Notes: a model not told the origin generated them from the sequence alone. A stretch of DNA of 53,286 bases from an uncultured Prevotella sp. (GCA_905198745.1 CAJKDU010000014.1:1-53286), one strand, 5' to 3'; numbered from the stretch's first letter, positions 33,410-42,424 are shown. Program-made: numbers and translations.

Positions 33410-34419
33410 ATTCTAAACATTCTTTTAACGACGAAATCTATGGCATGGTGCAGCAGCCACGCCAGCAGCAAGGTGATGGCCACGGTGAGCAGGAACGTGG
33501 GCCAGTAGCCAAGATGGAGCGGCTCGATGTAGCACATCACGAAGTGAAGATGGATGAGATAGGCCTCCAGGCTCAGGGCACCCACCAGCCGGAAGCCACG
33601 GTTGAACCACTGCGGCGTGCGGCGGAACACGCGGTTGAGCATCAGGATGGTGGTCACGGTGAACGGTATGTAGATCATCCGTTCCACGTAGAGGGGGAAC
33701 CGTCCGTGCGTAACCTGCTCAAGCCACAGCGTGGTGCCGAAGGTAGAGAGGAAAAGGAGGATAATCATCCAGATGGAAGCCCCGTCGAGCCGTTCCTTGC
33801 GCTGCACGGCACCGCCGAAGTTGACGCCAATCAGGAAGATGGGCACGCGGCTCCAGAATATCTCCAGATGGCCGACGGCATGGTGTATGGGAGCCACCCA
33901 CTGCACGATGATGCACCACAGGATGCACACCATGGGCAGCCAACGGTAGATGGGATGGCGGATGATGAGCCTCATATAGAAAGGTGCCACGAGATAGAGT
34001 GCCATGGTGGCTGGGATGTACCAGAAGTTGAGGTCGTCCATACGCCAAAAGCTCCACCCCACGGTGATGTTTGCCACGAGGTCGAACACGTTGCGGCTGT
34101 AACCGCCACCATGGTGGTTCACATAAAGGGGAATGTAGAAGGCGCATGCTGCCAGGAGCCATGCCGGATAGATGCGCACGAAACGGCGGGTGAAGAAATG
34201 GCGGAGCGAAGGGTTCTTGGTCCACGAGAACCACAGGCCGACACCGCTCAGGAAGAGAAACATGTCGACACCCACGTTGCCGCACCGACGCAGTCCGTAG
34301 AAAGGATCGTGGCGGGAAAGGCCCACATGGAACAGGATGATGAAGAGCATGGCGGCTCCCATCAGTTCACCGCGGTAGCGGCTGATATTGGCAAGTTCTA
34401 TGTCTTTAATCTTCAGCAT
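33406..34419 (-). CDS. acyltransferase 3 family membrane protein (A)
   Basis: The protein is 337 aa with about ten helices. The family pattern is present: RGELMGAAMLFIILFHVGL with the conserved His, VGVDMFLFLSGVGL, and RFVRIYPAWL. Such proteins O-acetylate or otherwise acylate surface glycans. The start overlaps nothing upstream (four-base gap), and the stop overlaps the UbiA-type ATG by four bases. Confidence 0.9.
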   Translation of the reverse strand: MLKIKDIELANISRYRGELMGAAMLFIILFHVGLSRHDPFYGLRRCGNVGVDMFLFLSGVGLWFSWTKNPSLRHFFTRRFVRIYPAWLLAACAFYIPLYVNHHGGGYSRNVFDLVANITVGWSFWRMDDLNFWYIPATMALYLVAPFYMRLIIRHPIYRWLPMVCILWCIIVQWVAPIHHAVGHLEIFWSRVPIFLIGVNFGGAVQRKERLDGASIWMIILLFLSTFGTTLWLEQVTHGRFPLYVERMIYIPFTVTTILMLNRVFRRTPQWFNRGFRLVGALSLEAYLIHLHFVMCYIEPLHLGYWPTFLLTVAITLLLAWLLHHAIDFVVKRMFRI

Positions 34420-34423
34420 AGGC

Positions 34424-35470
34424 TCAGAGCTTGGGTGAGGGGATGAGCCGGAGTGCGTGGCGGAACGCCCAGGAGAGCAACACCGTCACCACCACATAGA
34501 TGGCAATGCCTGTATAGACATGTCCACGGAACGACAGGGGAATGATAATCTCGCGGGTAATGGGATGCACAACGAACATGGCGGCGGAAATGCCGCCCAC
34601 CCACTCCACGGGACGAAGCGCTGCCGAAGGCAACAGGCGCACGGCTGCCACGGCACCCATCACCACAAAAGCCGGGCACCAGAGCCAACCCTGGAAGCTG
34701 AATCCGAGGAAGAACACCATCGACACCGACAGGATGAGCACGCCCAGCCAGGTGGCACGGCTCACGTCATGGCCGTGACGGGCATAGAGAATGCCCATGC
34801 CGAAGGGCAACACGGCACCGAAAAAGTTGTAGCGCACGCGGTTCATAGAGTCAAAATCCTGCTCGCAGCACACTTCCAGCAACCAGCACACGGCTATCAT
34901 CACCGCCACATAGCGCGACGGAGCACGGTAGAAAAGGAGCCGATAGAGGATGTAGAGCTGCATCATCAGCGAGAAATACCAATAAGGACCGGGCTTGATG
35001 ATATGGTCGGGGTCGGGCAGGAAGTTGATGTACATGAGCAGTTGCGCCACGACGCGCCCCACAGTATAGCCATGGTAGCCATGGGGGTGCATGTAGCTCA
35101 CCACGGCAAAGGCTATGTAGCCGAGGAACATGAGGCGGAGCAACTTGAGGTAGTGGAACCGCACAAACGGCAGGGGAGCCACGCGAGGTGCCTGCTCACG
35201 TTCGTATTTCATCACGAGTCCGAATCCGCTCACGAAGAGGAACAAGGGCACACCATAGTGGCCGAAGAACGAGAACAGATGGACAAACAGGTCGTGGTTG
35301 AGTGTGGCGAGCCTGTCCCAAAGCATCATAGGCTTGGCTGGGTCGAAGGTATACTCGTTCTCCTTGACGGCGAAGTCAAGGAAATGGCAGTAGTTGTGCA
35401 GCATGATGCACAGGATGCCTATGCCCTTGAGGGCGGAACTCTCCGCACGGGAAAGCAGTGGTGTTGTCAT
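34424..35470 (-). CDS. acyltransferase 3 family membrane protein (B)
   Basis: The protein is 348 aa. It has ALKGIGILCIMLHNY near the start (the conserved His), GVPLFLFVSGFGLVMKYE, and FHYLKLLRLMFLGY, again the acyltransferase-3 layout. It is only distantly similar to its neighbour A, so the two probably modify different positions or substrates. The ATG overlaps the stop of the phosphoethanolamine-transferase-like gene by four bases. Confidence 0.9.
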   Translation of the reverse strand: MTTPLLSRAESSALKGIGILCIMLHNYCHFLDFAVKENEYTFDPAKPMMLWDRLATLNHDLFVHLFSFFGHYGVPLFLFVSGFGLVMKYEREQAPRVAPLPFVRFHYLKLLRLMFLGYIAFAVVSYMHPHGYHGYTVGRVVAQLLMYINFLPDPDHIIKPGPYWYFSLMMQLYILYRLLFYRAPSRYVAVMIAVCWLLEVCCEQDFDSMNRVRYNFFGAVLPFGMGILYARHGHDVSRATWLGVLILSVSMVFFLGFSFQGWLWCPAFVVMGAVAAVRLLPSAALRPVEWVGGISAAMFVVHPITREIIIPLSFRGHVYTGIAIYVVVTVLLSWAFRHALRLIPSPKL

Positions 35471-37290
35471 TTTTCTACTCCTAATTTGTCATAGTCGACC
35501 GTGGCCTTGATGACGCGCGGGCGTTTCTCGTGGTAGCGGTCGCTCAGTATGTTGTATTCGGGATGATAGTTCTTGGTGTGGATACCTGCCAGATAGAGCA
35601 GCAGGTGGGGCACGGCGTCGGTCATTAGCCGGCGGCTGCGTGCGCGCACAATCTCGTCGAAGACTTCGGGATGGCGCACGGCATACTTGTGGGAGCACCA
35701 TATCCAGAAGGGTATGTCGAACTCCTCGCGTGCCAACCGGGCGTCGATCTGTGCGGAGTGCATGCGGCCGAAGAACTTCACCTTGCCGTCGAAGCACTCC
35801 TCGCCATGGTCGGGCATGTAGATGACGACGGCGTCCTGGTCTTCAAAGAGTTTCACTATCTGGTTCACGATGGAGTCGTTGTAGTGCACGGCATTGTCGT
35901 AGTCGCTCAGGATGCGGCGCTGGCGGGCATTGAGGTCGGGCCGGTCGTAGTCGTCGGGCTCAAACTTGCGCTGGTCCTTGGGGCACCGGGTGTTGTAGCT
36001 CACGTGCTGTCCGGCCAGGTGGAAGATGATGAGGTTATGCGCCGTGTTGTGGCTCTTCAGGCGGTCATAGTCGCGGAGCAGACCTTCGTCGAAGGCGTGC
36101 AGACTGGTGTTGCGCGTGTCGAACTGGGCTGCACTTAGCTCCGGATTGTTGAGGAAGAAGCCTCCGCTGAAGTCGTAGACGGCCTCCTTGGCCTTGGGCA
36201 GGAACTGGTTGGTGAGGAAAGTCACGTGATAGCCAGCCTTGCGGAACACTTCCGGGAAAAGCGGATAGTCGCACCACTCGCCTTTCTCGCCCACCACATG
36301 GAGCGAAAAGACGTTCTTGAAGACATAGCTTGTGAGGTTCCAGGGTGCTATCACATCGGTAAACTTGTTGAGCATACCCGAGCGTTCCAGCCTGTCCTGT
36401 TCCGGTGTGGTCGGCTTGTCATAGCCGTAGATTTGGGCATGATGGCGGTTGTAGCTCTCGCCGATGATGAAGATAATGTTGGGACTGCGGAATGTGCAGC
36501 TGTCTACCTCCACATTGTTCTTGGCCTGGATGAGTTTCTTGATTTGCTGCGAGGCGAGCGAATTGGCATAGACACTGAACGCCAGGCGATAGATGGGCAT
36601 GTAGAGGTTGGCACAATCGTCGAGGCGCGTCAGTTCATGCTCCACATCGCCGATGGTGGGCAGGGTCATGATACGTAGCGTGGCCTGCTTGTTCTTGGCA
36701 CAGGCAAAGAGCGAGTAGACGAACAGCACAAGCGTGGCAAGCCCCAGCAGGGGGCTCCACTGGCGGTAGCAGTGCTTCACCTTCATGTTCTGCAACCGCT
36801 CGCTGGCGTTGATGTGAATGCGTCGCCAAGGCTTCAAAGCGAAGACGGCGTGCAGCACGGCAAGCAGCAATATCCACCCAAGACCGGAAAAAAGCACATC
36901 GGCACTGAGGTAGGACTGGAGGAATTCGCCCGCCTCGCGCGAGTTTGTCTCGTCGAGTAGCAGGAGCATAGTGGGATTGAGCGTAGACTCAAACTTGACG
37001 AAACAGAACACGTCGGCTATGGCGGTGGCATAGAGCACCACATAGAGCACACGCTTCACCCACACTCTCACCTTACGGGGAATGAGGGCAAGCACAATGC
37101 TGCATACATACAAGTCGAGAAACAATTCCACATAGGTCAAATCATAATAGTGGAATCCGCGTGTATGGGGGTCTGTCACCCAAGAGCAAACCACGCCCAA
37201 CACATACATAAAGACGAAGAACGCGGCATTGAGTTCGATGGGGCGGAACGCCATGCGCATGCATCGCTTCAGCAGTAAATAATATTTCAC
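35467..37290 (-). CDS. phosphoethanolamine transferase-like, sulfatase-fold membrane enzyme
   Basis: The protein is 607 aa with five N-terminal membrane helices and a periplasmic alkaline-phosphatase-type domain from about residue 265. Key segments are IIFIIGESYNRHHAQIYGY, then a nucleophile-type Thr in APWNLTSYVFKNVF, then HLAGQHVSYNTR and VVIYMPDHGEE with metal-binding Asp and His. This matches the EptA/OpgE/CptA group that adds phosphoethanolamine to lipid A, core sugars or glucans. First gene of the seven-gene operon, directly behind a clear promoter. Confidence 0.88.
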   Translation of the reverse strand: MKYYLLLKRCMRMAFRPIELNAAFFVFMYVLGVVCSWVTDPHTRGFHYYDLTYVELFLDLYVCSIVLALIPRKVRVWVKRVLYVVLYATAIADVFCFVKFESTLNPTMLLLLDETNSREAGEFLQSYLSADVLFSGLGWILLLAVLHAVFALKPWRRIHINASERLQNMKVKHCYRQWSPLLGLATLVLFVYSLFACAKNKQATLRIMTLPTIGDVEHELTRLDDCANLYMPIYRLAFSVYANSLASQQIKKLIQAKNNVEVDSCTFRSPNIIFIIGESYNRHHAQIYGYDKPTTPEQDRLERSGMLNKFTDVIAPWNLTSYVFKNVFSLHVVGEKGEWCDYPLFPEVFRKAGYHVTFLTNQFLPKAKEAVYDFSGGFFLNNPELSAAQFDTRNTSLHAFDEGLLRDYDRLKSHNTAHNLIIFHLAGQHVSYNTRCPKDQRKFEPDDYDRPDLNARQRRILSDYDNAVHYNDSIVNQIVKLFEDQDAVVIYMPDHGEECFDGKVKFFGRMHSAQIDARLAREEFDIPFWIWCSHKYAVRHPEVFDEIVRARSRRLMTDAVPHLLLYLAGIHTKNYHPEYNILSDRYHEKRPRVIKATVDYDKLGVEK

Positions 37291-37317
37291 CTAATTATAA
37301 AATAATGATTACGGCTG

Positions 37318-37348
37318 CAAAGTTAGTGCAAATCGAAGACAATACAAA
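37318..37348 (-). promoter_or_regulatory. promoter of the seven-gene surface-glycan operon
   Basis: On the minus strand TTTG (37348-37345) and TAACTTTG (37325-37318) are 19 bases apart; the leader is about 20 bases. Confidence 0.75.
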
Positions 37349-37530
37349 ATAAAAAGCAAACTTGTTTGGTTTTATTTTTGATTGTTGAGAGGCGGTCTAA
37401 CCGATTTAAAAAGCCAGCGATAATTCTGATTAAACGAAGGGAATGAAAAATCCATCGGCACTATTGAGGCCCAGGAAACGGCAACCCGAAGGTCTGAAAA
37501 GAAATATAGCATACTTGTTGCGGATTTTGT
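37349..37530. other. spacer between divergent promoters
   Basis: The whole gap from 37291 to 37613 has no gene. Between the two promoters I see only AT-rich DNA and no clear operator. Confidence 0.5.
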
Positions 37531-37561
37531 TTTGCAGTTTCAATCACAAACATTACCTTTG
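37531..37561 (+). promoter_or_regulatory. promoter of yitT-like gene
   Basis: TTTG at 37531-37534 and TACCTTTG at 37554-37561 are 19 bases apart, followed by CAG. Confidence 0.75.
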
Positions 37562-37613
37562 CAGAACATAACTATAAAACTGTAAGCACGTGCAACTCAA
37601 CAAGGCGAACATC

Positions 37614-38510
37614 ATGAAGGAACTCCGTGACTATCTGTTTATTACAGTAGGAATGATTTCTTATTGTATCGGTTGGAAAATCTTTCTTCTCCCCAACAAC
37701 GTTACCTCAAGCGGTGTACCAGGCATTGCGTCCATCATCTATTGGGCCACCAACATTCCTGCCCAATGGACCTACTTTGCCATCAATGCCGGACTGCTGG
37801 TGCTCGCCCTGTTCATCATTGGCTACAAGTTCTGCATCAAAACCATCTATGCCGTCATGGTGGTAACGGTGTTCACGTCATGCCTCGACGCCTACACCGC
37901 CAACATATCCCTGCTCCACGACCAGCCCTTCATGGCGAGTGTGTTGGGGGCCGTGTTCTGCGGATGCGGCATCGGACTCGGCTTTGCCTACAACGGCAGC
38001 ACGGGCGGCACAGACATCATAGCCGCCATTGTGAACAAGTATCGCGACGTGAGCCTGGGCAAGGTCATCATGCTGTGCGACGTGCTCATCGTGAGTTCCA
38101 GTTACCTGGTGTTGCACGATTGGGAAAAGGTTATCTACGGCTACGTAGTTCTCTACATATCAGCGTTTTGCATTGACCAAGTGGTCAACACCAAACGCCG
38201 TTCGGTTCAGTTTTTCATCATCTCGAAGAAGTATAAGGAAATAGGACAGCGCATCAACCGCGACCCGCATCGCGGATGCACGGTCATCAACGCTTCCGGT
38301 TTCTATTCGGGACAGGACGTGAAAATGCTCTTCGTGCTGGCACGTCAAAGTGAATCGAACATCATTTTCCAGCTCATACAGGAAATAGACCCCTCGGCAT
38401 TCGTGTCGCAAAGTGCAGTCATCGGTGTCTACGGAGAAGGTTTTGACCGCATCAAGCAGAAGGCAAGGGAACAGAAAAAGATTCCTACGGAGCAACTCAA
38501 CAAACTGTAG
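37614..38510 (+). CDS. YitT-family membrane protein
   Basis: The ATG at 37614 (MKELRDYLFITVGM) gives 298 aa; an upstream GTG at 37590 would add eight residues but is a weaker start. Five to six N-terminal helices form the DUF161 part with the GSTGGTDIIAAIV motif. A C-terminal soluble DUF2179 domain covers about residues 215-275 (FYSGQDVKMLFVLARQSE). Function of the family is unsettled (transport or sensing suggested). Single-gene unit with its own promoter. Confidence 0.9.
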   Translation: MKELRDYLFITVGMISYCIGWKIFLLPNNVTSSGVPGIASIIYWATNIPAQWTYFAINAGLLVLALFIIGYKFCIKTIYAVMVVTVFTSCLDAYTANISLLHDQPFMASVLGAVFCGCGIGLGFAYNGSTGGTDIIAAIVNKYRDVSLGKVIMLCDVLIVSSSYLVLHDWEKVIYGYVVLYISAFCIDQVVNTKRRSVQFFIISKKYKEIGQRINRDPHRGCTVINASGFYSGQDVKMLFVLARQSESNIIFQLIQEIDPSAFVSQSAVIGVYGEGFDRIKQKAREQKKIPTEQLNKL

Positions 38511-38606
38511 GTCTTATTCTTTTCGCCGGCAAACATGCCTGTTGGCCGGCAGAAGTCGCCGACTTGAGCACCGCTAATGGCAGGTTTACGCCCAGTACTT
38601 CTGCCT

Positions 38607-38643
38607 GGGCACTCGTTGCCCACGGCGTGGGCAACGAGTGCCC
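38607..38643. repeat. perfect 37-bp palindrome
   Basis: Two exact 18-base arms (GGGCACTCGTTGCCCACG and its complement) around one G. The absence of a T-run argues against a simple terminator. A worn copy is at 20811-20840. Confidence 0.7.
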
Positions 38644-38698
38644 AAAACGAGTAGCTGAAGTTGAGCAATCCATCTACCACCAGCCCATCGGCAGTTTA

Positions 38699-38797
38699 GT
38701 GATAGATAGTGATAGATAAGTGATGGATTTCAGGCATCTATCACCCACTGAACTCTCTCAATTACAGCAACTTAGCTACAAAAAAGTGATAGATAGT
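38699..38797. repeat. AGTGATAGATAG repeats
   Basis: Direct copies at 38699-38710, 38709-38720 (partial) and 38785-38797, with an inverted ATCTATCAC at 38735-38743. The inverse form CTATCTATCACTTTT is at 20643-20657. Confidence 0.5.
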
Positions 38798-38815
38798 CCT
38801 ATATTTTTGAAAAAT

Positions 38816-38843
38816 CTTACGCGTGTGCGCATGCGCGCGTAAG
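38816..38843 (-). terminator. possible terminator of the yicC-gmk-nadD unit in a GCGC tract
   Basis: CTTACGCG (38816-38823) pairs with CGCGTAAG (38836-38843), with extra GCGC pairing inside. On the minus strand ATTTTTC follows. A related tract lacking the second arm is at 20599-20616. Confidence 0.5.
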
Positions 38844-38852
38844 GAGCGAATC

Positions 38853-39437
38853 TTAATCAGAGAAGTGTTTACGGTAGGCTTCCACAATGGCATCTTCCAC
38901 AGATTCGGGCACCAATCCATGAACCGACTTTCCTTCGGATATATACCGGCGCACCTGCGTGCTGCTCACACGGAGCAATGGCGTGTGCACCACACGGACC
39001 GTAGGTGGCAGACAGGACTCGTCAATGGGGGAATCTTCCCGGGGATAGACAACTACAGGAAAATGAGCCACGATGTCGTCGGCATGCCACCACCGGTCAA
39101 AACAAGCCCAGTTGTCGGCTCCTATAATAAGATGGAATTGCCGGTCGGGGAAATCGGCGGCAAGGTGCTGCAAGGTGTTCCACGTATAGGAAGGACGAGG
39201 CAAGCGGAACTCGTAGTCGGAGGCCACCAGGTGACGTTCGGAGCCGAGAGCCTGGCGCACGAACTGCAGCCGCAAGGCGTCGTCGAGGAGTGCGGAATTT
39301 TGTTTCAGCGGGTTTTGGGGCGAAACAAGGAACCATATTTCATCCAAACCGCCGACCTCGAGCATGCGGCGGCCCAGTTCCACATGTCCCACATGTATCG
39401 GGTTGAAGGACCCGCCATAAATTCCGGTTCTAATCAT
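38853..39437 (-). CDS. nadD: nicotinate-nucleotide adenylyltransferase
   Basis: The protein is 194 aa, normal length. GIYGGSFNPIHVGHVELG carries the HxGH nucleotidyltransferase motif and LLRVSSTQVRRYI the (S/T)SSTxIR motif. It adenylates nicotinate mononucleotide in NAD synthesis. It is downstream of gmk on the same strand but separated by 142 bases that contain a terminator-like hairpin, so it may also have its own start. Confidence 0.95.
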   Translation of the reverse strand: MIRTGIYGGSFNPIHVGHVELGRRMLEVGGLDEIWFLVSPQNPLKQNSALLDDALRLQFVRQALGSERHLVASDYEFRLPRPSYTWNTLQHLAADFPDRQFHLIIGADNWACFDRWWHADDIVAHFPVVVYPREDSPIDESCLPPTVRVVHTPLLRVSSTQVRRYISEGKSVHGLVPESVEDAIVEAYRKHFSD

Positions 39438-39490
39438 AAGTCATCTGCCTGTTTGCAAGGCGGACCTTTCCGCCCAAAAGTGAAACATAA

Positions 39491-39534
39491 AAGCCAAACG
39501 CCCTGGCACACTACACGATGCGGGCATTTGGCTT
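39491..39534 (-). terminator. terminator-like hairpin between gmk and nadD
   Basis: AAGCCAAACGCCC pairs with GGGCATTTGGCTT with one mismatch; on the minus strand TTTATGTTTCAC follows. It lies 45 bases past the gmk stop and 54 before the nadD start. Confidence 0.55.
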
Positions 39535-39579
39535 CATCTCTTCATTTTCTATTGTATCTCTCTACCTCTGAATAAAGAA

Positions 39580-40149
39580 TCACTGTTCGATAAAACTTTT
39601 CACCAACCGATAAGCCTCGGCCTTGGCTGTCTCAAGGTCGTCGTTGACCACCACATGGTCGAACTTGGGCGCAAAGGTAAGTTCATAGGAAGCCCTGGCA
39701 ATGCGGTCTTCAATGACTTCAGGCGTATCGGTAGCGCGTCCCACCAGGCGTTGGCGAAGTGCTTCGATGGAAGGTGGCTGGATGAAAAGACTCATGGCCT
39801 TGTCGCCGTAGAAGCGCTTGATGTTGCATCCGCCCTTCACATCGACGTCGAACACCACGTTTTCGCCCTTGGCCAACTGGCTTTCCACCTGCGCCTTGAG
39901 CGTGCCGTAGAAGCGGTCTTTATAGACCTCTTCATACTCCAGGAACTCGTCGGCAGCAATGCGCCGGCGAAATTCGTCGGGTGTAAGGAAGAAATATTCC
40001 ACTCCGTTCTGCTCGGTGCCGCGCGGCGCCCTGCTGGTGCAGGAAATGCTGAACGCCATGTTCAGCTCGGGATGCTGCATCAGCCAATTGATGATTGTGC
40101 TCTTTCCGCTCCCACTGGGCGCAGAGAAGATGATGAGTTTTCCTGCCAT
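39580..40149 (-). CDS. gmk: guanylate kinase
   Basis: The protein is 189 aa. P-loop SAPSGSGKST at the N-terminus, then SCTSRAPRGTEQNGVEYFFL (GMP-binding segment) and a VDVKGGCNIKRFYG segment. It phosphorylates GMP to GDP. It starts nine bases after the YicC gene stop, so both are in one unit. Confidence 0.97.
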   Translation of the reverse strand: MAGKLIIFSAPSGSGKSTIINWLMQHPELNMAFSISCTSRAPRGTEQNGVEYFFLTPDEFRRRIAADEFLEYEEVYKDRFYGTLKAQVESQLAKGENVVFDVDVKGGCNIKRFYGDKAMSLFIQPPSIEALRQRLVGRATDTPEVIEDRIARASYELTFAPKFDHVVVNDDLETAKAEAYRLVKSFIEQ

Positions 40150-40158
40150 AGTGTGATT

Positions 40159-41034
40159 TTAAAGGGCGTTGAGCACCTGTTCCTTGATTTGTTCGAGTTC
40201 GTCTTTCATCTTGACCACGATGTTCTGCATCTCGGCCTGGTTGCTTTTGGAACCGGTAGTATTGATTTCGCGGCCCATTTCCTGGGCAATGAAACCGAGT
40301 TTCTTGCCTTGGGCATGTCCATCCTCCATGGTCTCGCGGAAATATTTCAAGTGGTTGGCAAGGCGCTGCTTTTCCTCGCTTATGTCAAGCTTCTCAATGT
40401 AGTAGATAAGTTCCTGTTCGAGGCGGTTCTTGTCGTACTCCACCTCCGGAATATTGTTGAGTCCGTCCACAATCTTGGCGCGGATCTTCTCGACCCGTGA
40501 CTTCTCCCACGGTTCTATGGAAGCAAGCAGAGCGGCAATGTTGTCTATCTTCTCCGTGAACTTCTTCTGGAGGGCTGCACCCTCCTGTTTCCGGAAGTCC
40601 ACCAGGTGCTGCAAAGCCTCATCAATGGCTCGGGTAGCAGCCGTCCATTCCTCGCCGCTCAGTTCCTCCACGTCAATCTTGGCAGTCACATCGGGCATGC
40701 GCAAGAGGGTGGCAAACCAATCGGCAGGTTCGGGAATGCCTGTTTTCTCGGAAATAGCCTTTATCTGACGGTAATAATTCTCCACAAGTGCACCATTGAT
40801 AGGCGTAGCGTCTACCACGGTATCCTTCTCAATCCAGATACTGAAGTCCACCTTTCCCCGTTCGAGAGCCTTAGCCACCTTCTGGCGTATTTCCATCTCC
40901 TTTTCACGGTAGAGGGGGGCTATGCGTGTAGAAAGGTCCAAGGCCTTGCTATTAAGTGATTTAATTTCAACATTAATTTTCTTTTCCTTGTAGGCCACAA
41001 CAGCTTTGCCGTAGCCCGTCATTGACTGTATCAT
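40159..41034 (-). CDS. yicC: YicC/YloC-family endoribonuclease
   Basis: The ATG at 41034 gives MIQSMTGYGKAVVAY, the family's start, and 291 aa. The C-terminal DUF1732 part contains EEKQRLANHLKYF and GKKLGFIAQEMGREINTTGSKSN. Family members act as RNA endonucleases in E. coli and Bacillus. First gene of the gmk operon, with a promoter box at 41059-41066. Confidence 0.93.
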   Translation of the reverse strand: MIQSMTGYGKAVVAYKEKKINVEIKSLNSKALDLSTRIAPLYREKEMEIRQKVAKALERGKVDFSIWIEKDTVVDATPINGALVENYYRQIKAISEKTGIPEPADWFATLLRMPDVTAKIDVEELSGEEWTAATRAIDEALQHLVDFRKQEGAALQKKFTEKIDNIAALLASIEPWEKSRVEKIRAKIVDGLNNIPEVEYDKNRLEQELIYYIEKLDISEEKQRLANHLKYFRETMEDGHAQGKKLGFIAQEMGREINTTGSKSNQAEMQNIVVKMKDELEQIKEQVLNAL

Positions 41035-41058
41035 AGTTTCTTTCACGTTAATTTTCTG

Positions 41059-41066
41059 CAAAAGTA
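41059..41066 (-). promoter_or_regulatory. -7 box of the yicC-gmk operon
   Basis: TACTTTTG on the minus strand followed by CAG. The -33 region is T-rich but lacks a clean TTTG. Confidence 0.55.
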
Positions 41067-41088
41067 CAGATTTTTTCGGGAAAAAGAG

Positions 41089-41096
41089 TAAATTTG
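41089..41096 (+). promoter_or_regulatory. -7 box of the tsaB-rseP operon
   Basis: TAAATTTG followed by C; the leader to the tsaB ATG is about 20 bases. The -33 region is only a T-run. It is divergent from the yicC box, 23 bases away. Confidence 0.55.
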
Positions 41097-41122
41097 CATT
41101 TTATTTAGAATAATATTTATTT

Positions 41123-41815
41123 ATGTCGTGCATATTGAATATAGATACGAGCACCGACGTGTGCTCGGTAGCCGTTAGTTTTGGGGGCGAGTGCGTGTTC
41201 ACAAAGGAAGACCACAGCGGCCCCAACCATGCCGTCAAGCTCGGCGTGTTTGTTGACGAAGCCCTTTCATATATCGACAGTCGCGAGATGAAACTCGATG
41301 CCGTTGCTGTGAGTTCCGGCCCAGGCTCCTACACGGGCCTACGCATCGGCGTGTCCATGGCAAAAGGCATCTGCTATGGGCGTGGAGCCAAGCTCATCAG
41401 CGTGCCCACACTCGAACTGCTCACCGTGCCTGTGCTCCTGAACGAGCATGTCGCAGAAGAGAATGCACTGCTCTGCCCAATGCTCGACGCCAGACGCATG
41501 GAAGTGTATGCTGCCCTCTACGACCGGTCGCTGCATACCGTGAGGACAACACAGGCCGACATCGTGGACGGAGAGACCTACAAGCAGTGGCTCGACGAGC
41601 GGCCCGTATACTTCTTCGGCAACGGAGCCGCCAAGTGCATGGAGACCATCAACCACCCTAACGCGCATCTCATCACCGACATTGAACCATTGGCCAAGAA
41701 CATGTTCCCCCTGGCTGAAAAGCGAATGGCGGAAGAGAAGTTCGAGGACGTGGCATACTTCGTGCCTTTCTATCTGAAAAGTTATGTGGCGAAGATGCCT
41801 AAAAAACTTATTTAA
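41123..41815 (+). CDS. tsaB: tRNA threonylcarbamoyladenosine biosynthesis protein TsaB
   Basis: The protein is 230 aa. It has the ASKHA-type start LNIDTSTDVCSVAVS and the SSGPGSYTGLRIGVSMAKG motif that identifies TsaB. It acts with TsaD and TsaE to make the t6A modification at tRNA position 37. First of a six-gene plus-strand run (tsaB, DUF4290, murA, rimM, dxr, rseP). Confidence 0.95.
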   Translation: MSCILNIDTSTDVCSVAVSFGGECVFTKEDHSGPNHAVKLGVFVDEALSYIDSREMKLDAVAVSSGPGSYTGLRIGVSMAKGICYGRGAKLISVPTLELLTVPVLLNEHVAEENALLCPMLDARRMEVYAALYDRSLHTVRTTQADIVDGETYKQWLDERPVYFFGNGAAKCMETINHPNAHLITDIEPLAKNMFPLAEKRMAEEKFEDVAYFVPFYLKSYVAKMPKKLI

Positions 41816-41821
41816 CACAAC

Positions 41822-42424
41822 ATGGACATCAAAGGTTTAGACTACAACACCACAAGAGAGAAACTCGTGCTCCCCGAATACGGACGGGAAGTGCAGCGCA
41901 TGGTCGACCATGCGCTCACGCTGCCCACCAAGGAGGAAAGGCAGAAATGTGCCGAAGCCATCATCAGCATCATGGCCCGCATGATGCAGCAGAGCCAAAA
42001 CGACACCAATTTCCAGCAGAAGCTGTGGGACCATCTGGCCATTATGAGCGGCTTCAAGCTCGACATCGACTATCCCTACGACATCAAGCAGGCCGAAGAA
42101 TTCTCTGCCAAACCCGATCCGTTGCCCTACCCCATGCAGCACATCCCCGTGCGCCATTACGGCAAAATGCTCTTCGAGATGTTTGACAAGCTCAAGGCGA
42201 TGGAACCCGGCGAGGAACGTGACGAACTGGTCAGACTCACCGCCAACCAAATGAAGCGCGACCTCATACAATGGGGACACGGCTCAAGCGACGACGAAAA
42301 GGTGGCTGACGACCTGGCACGCTTCACAGACGGAGTAATACAATTGGATCTCGACACCTTCGTGTTCGACAAGATTGCACCCGCCAACAACAACACGCAG
42401 CCCAACAAGCGCAAGAAAAGATAA
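41822..42424 (+). CDS. DUF4290-family protein
   Basis: The protein is 200 aa. MDIKGLDYNTTREKLVLPEYGREVQRMVDHA at the start (conserved across Bacteroidetes), a helical middle with SIMARMMQQ and LWDHLAIMSGFKLDIDYPYD, and a Lys/Arg-rich end. No enzyme motif known. It begins six bases after tsaB and precedes murA, a fixed arrangement in this phylum that suggests an envelope or cell-cycle role. Confidence 0.88.
   Translation: MDIKGLDYNTTREKLVLPEYGREVQRMVDHALTLPTKEERQKCAEAIISIMARMMQQSQNDTNFQQKLWDHLAIMSGFKLDIDYPYDIKQAEEFSAKPDPLPYPMQHIPVRHYGKMLFEMFDKLKAMEPGEERDELVRLTANQMKRDLIQWGHGSSDDEKVADDLARFTDGVIQLDLDTFVFDKIAPANNNTQPNKRKKR

Larger units (their letters stand above)
38511..38852. other. repeat-rich intergenic region
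   Basis: Holds GCCGGC inverted arms near 38525-38553, the perfect 37-bp palindrome (38607-38643), AGTGATAGATAG-type repeats (38699-38725, 38785-38797) and a GCGC-rich palindromic tract that may end nadD (38816-38843). No gene. Confidence 0.6.
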
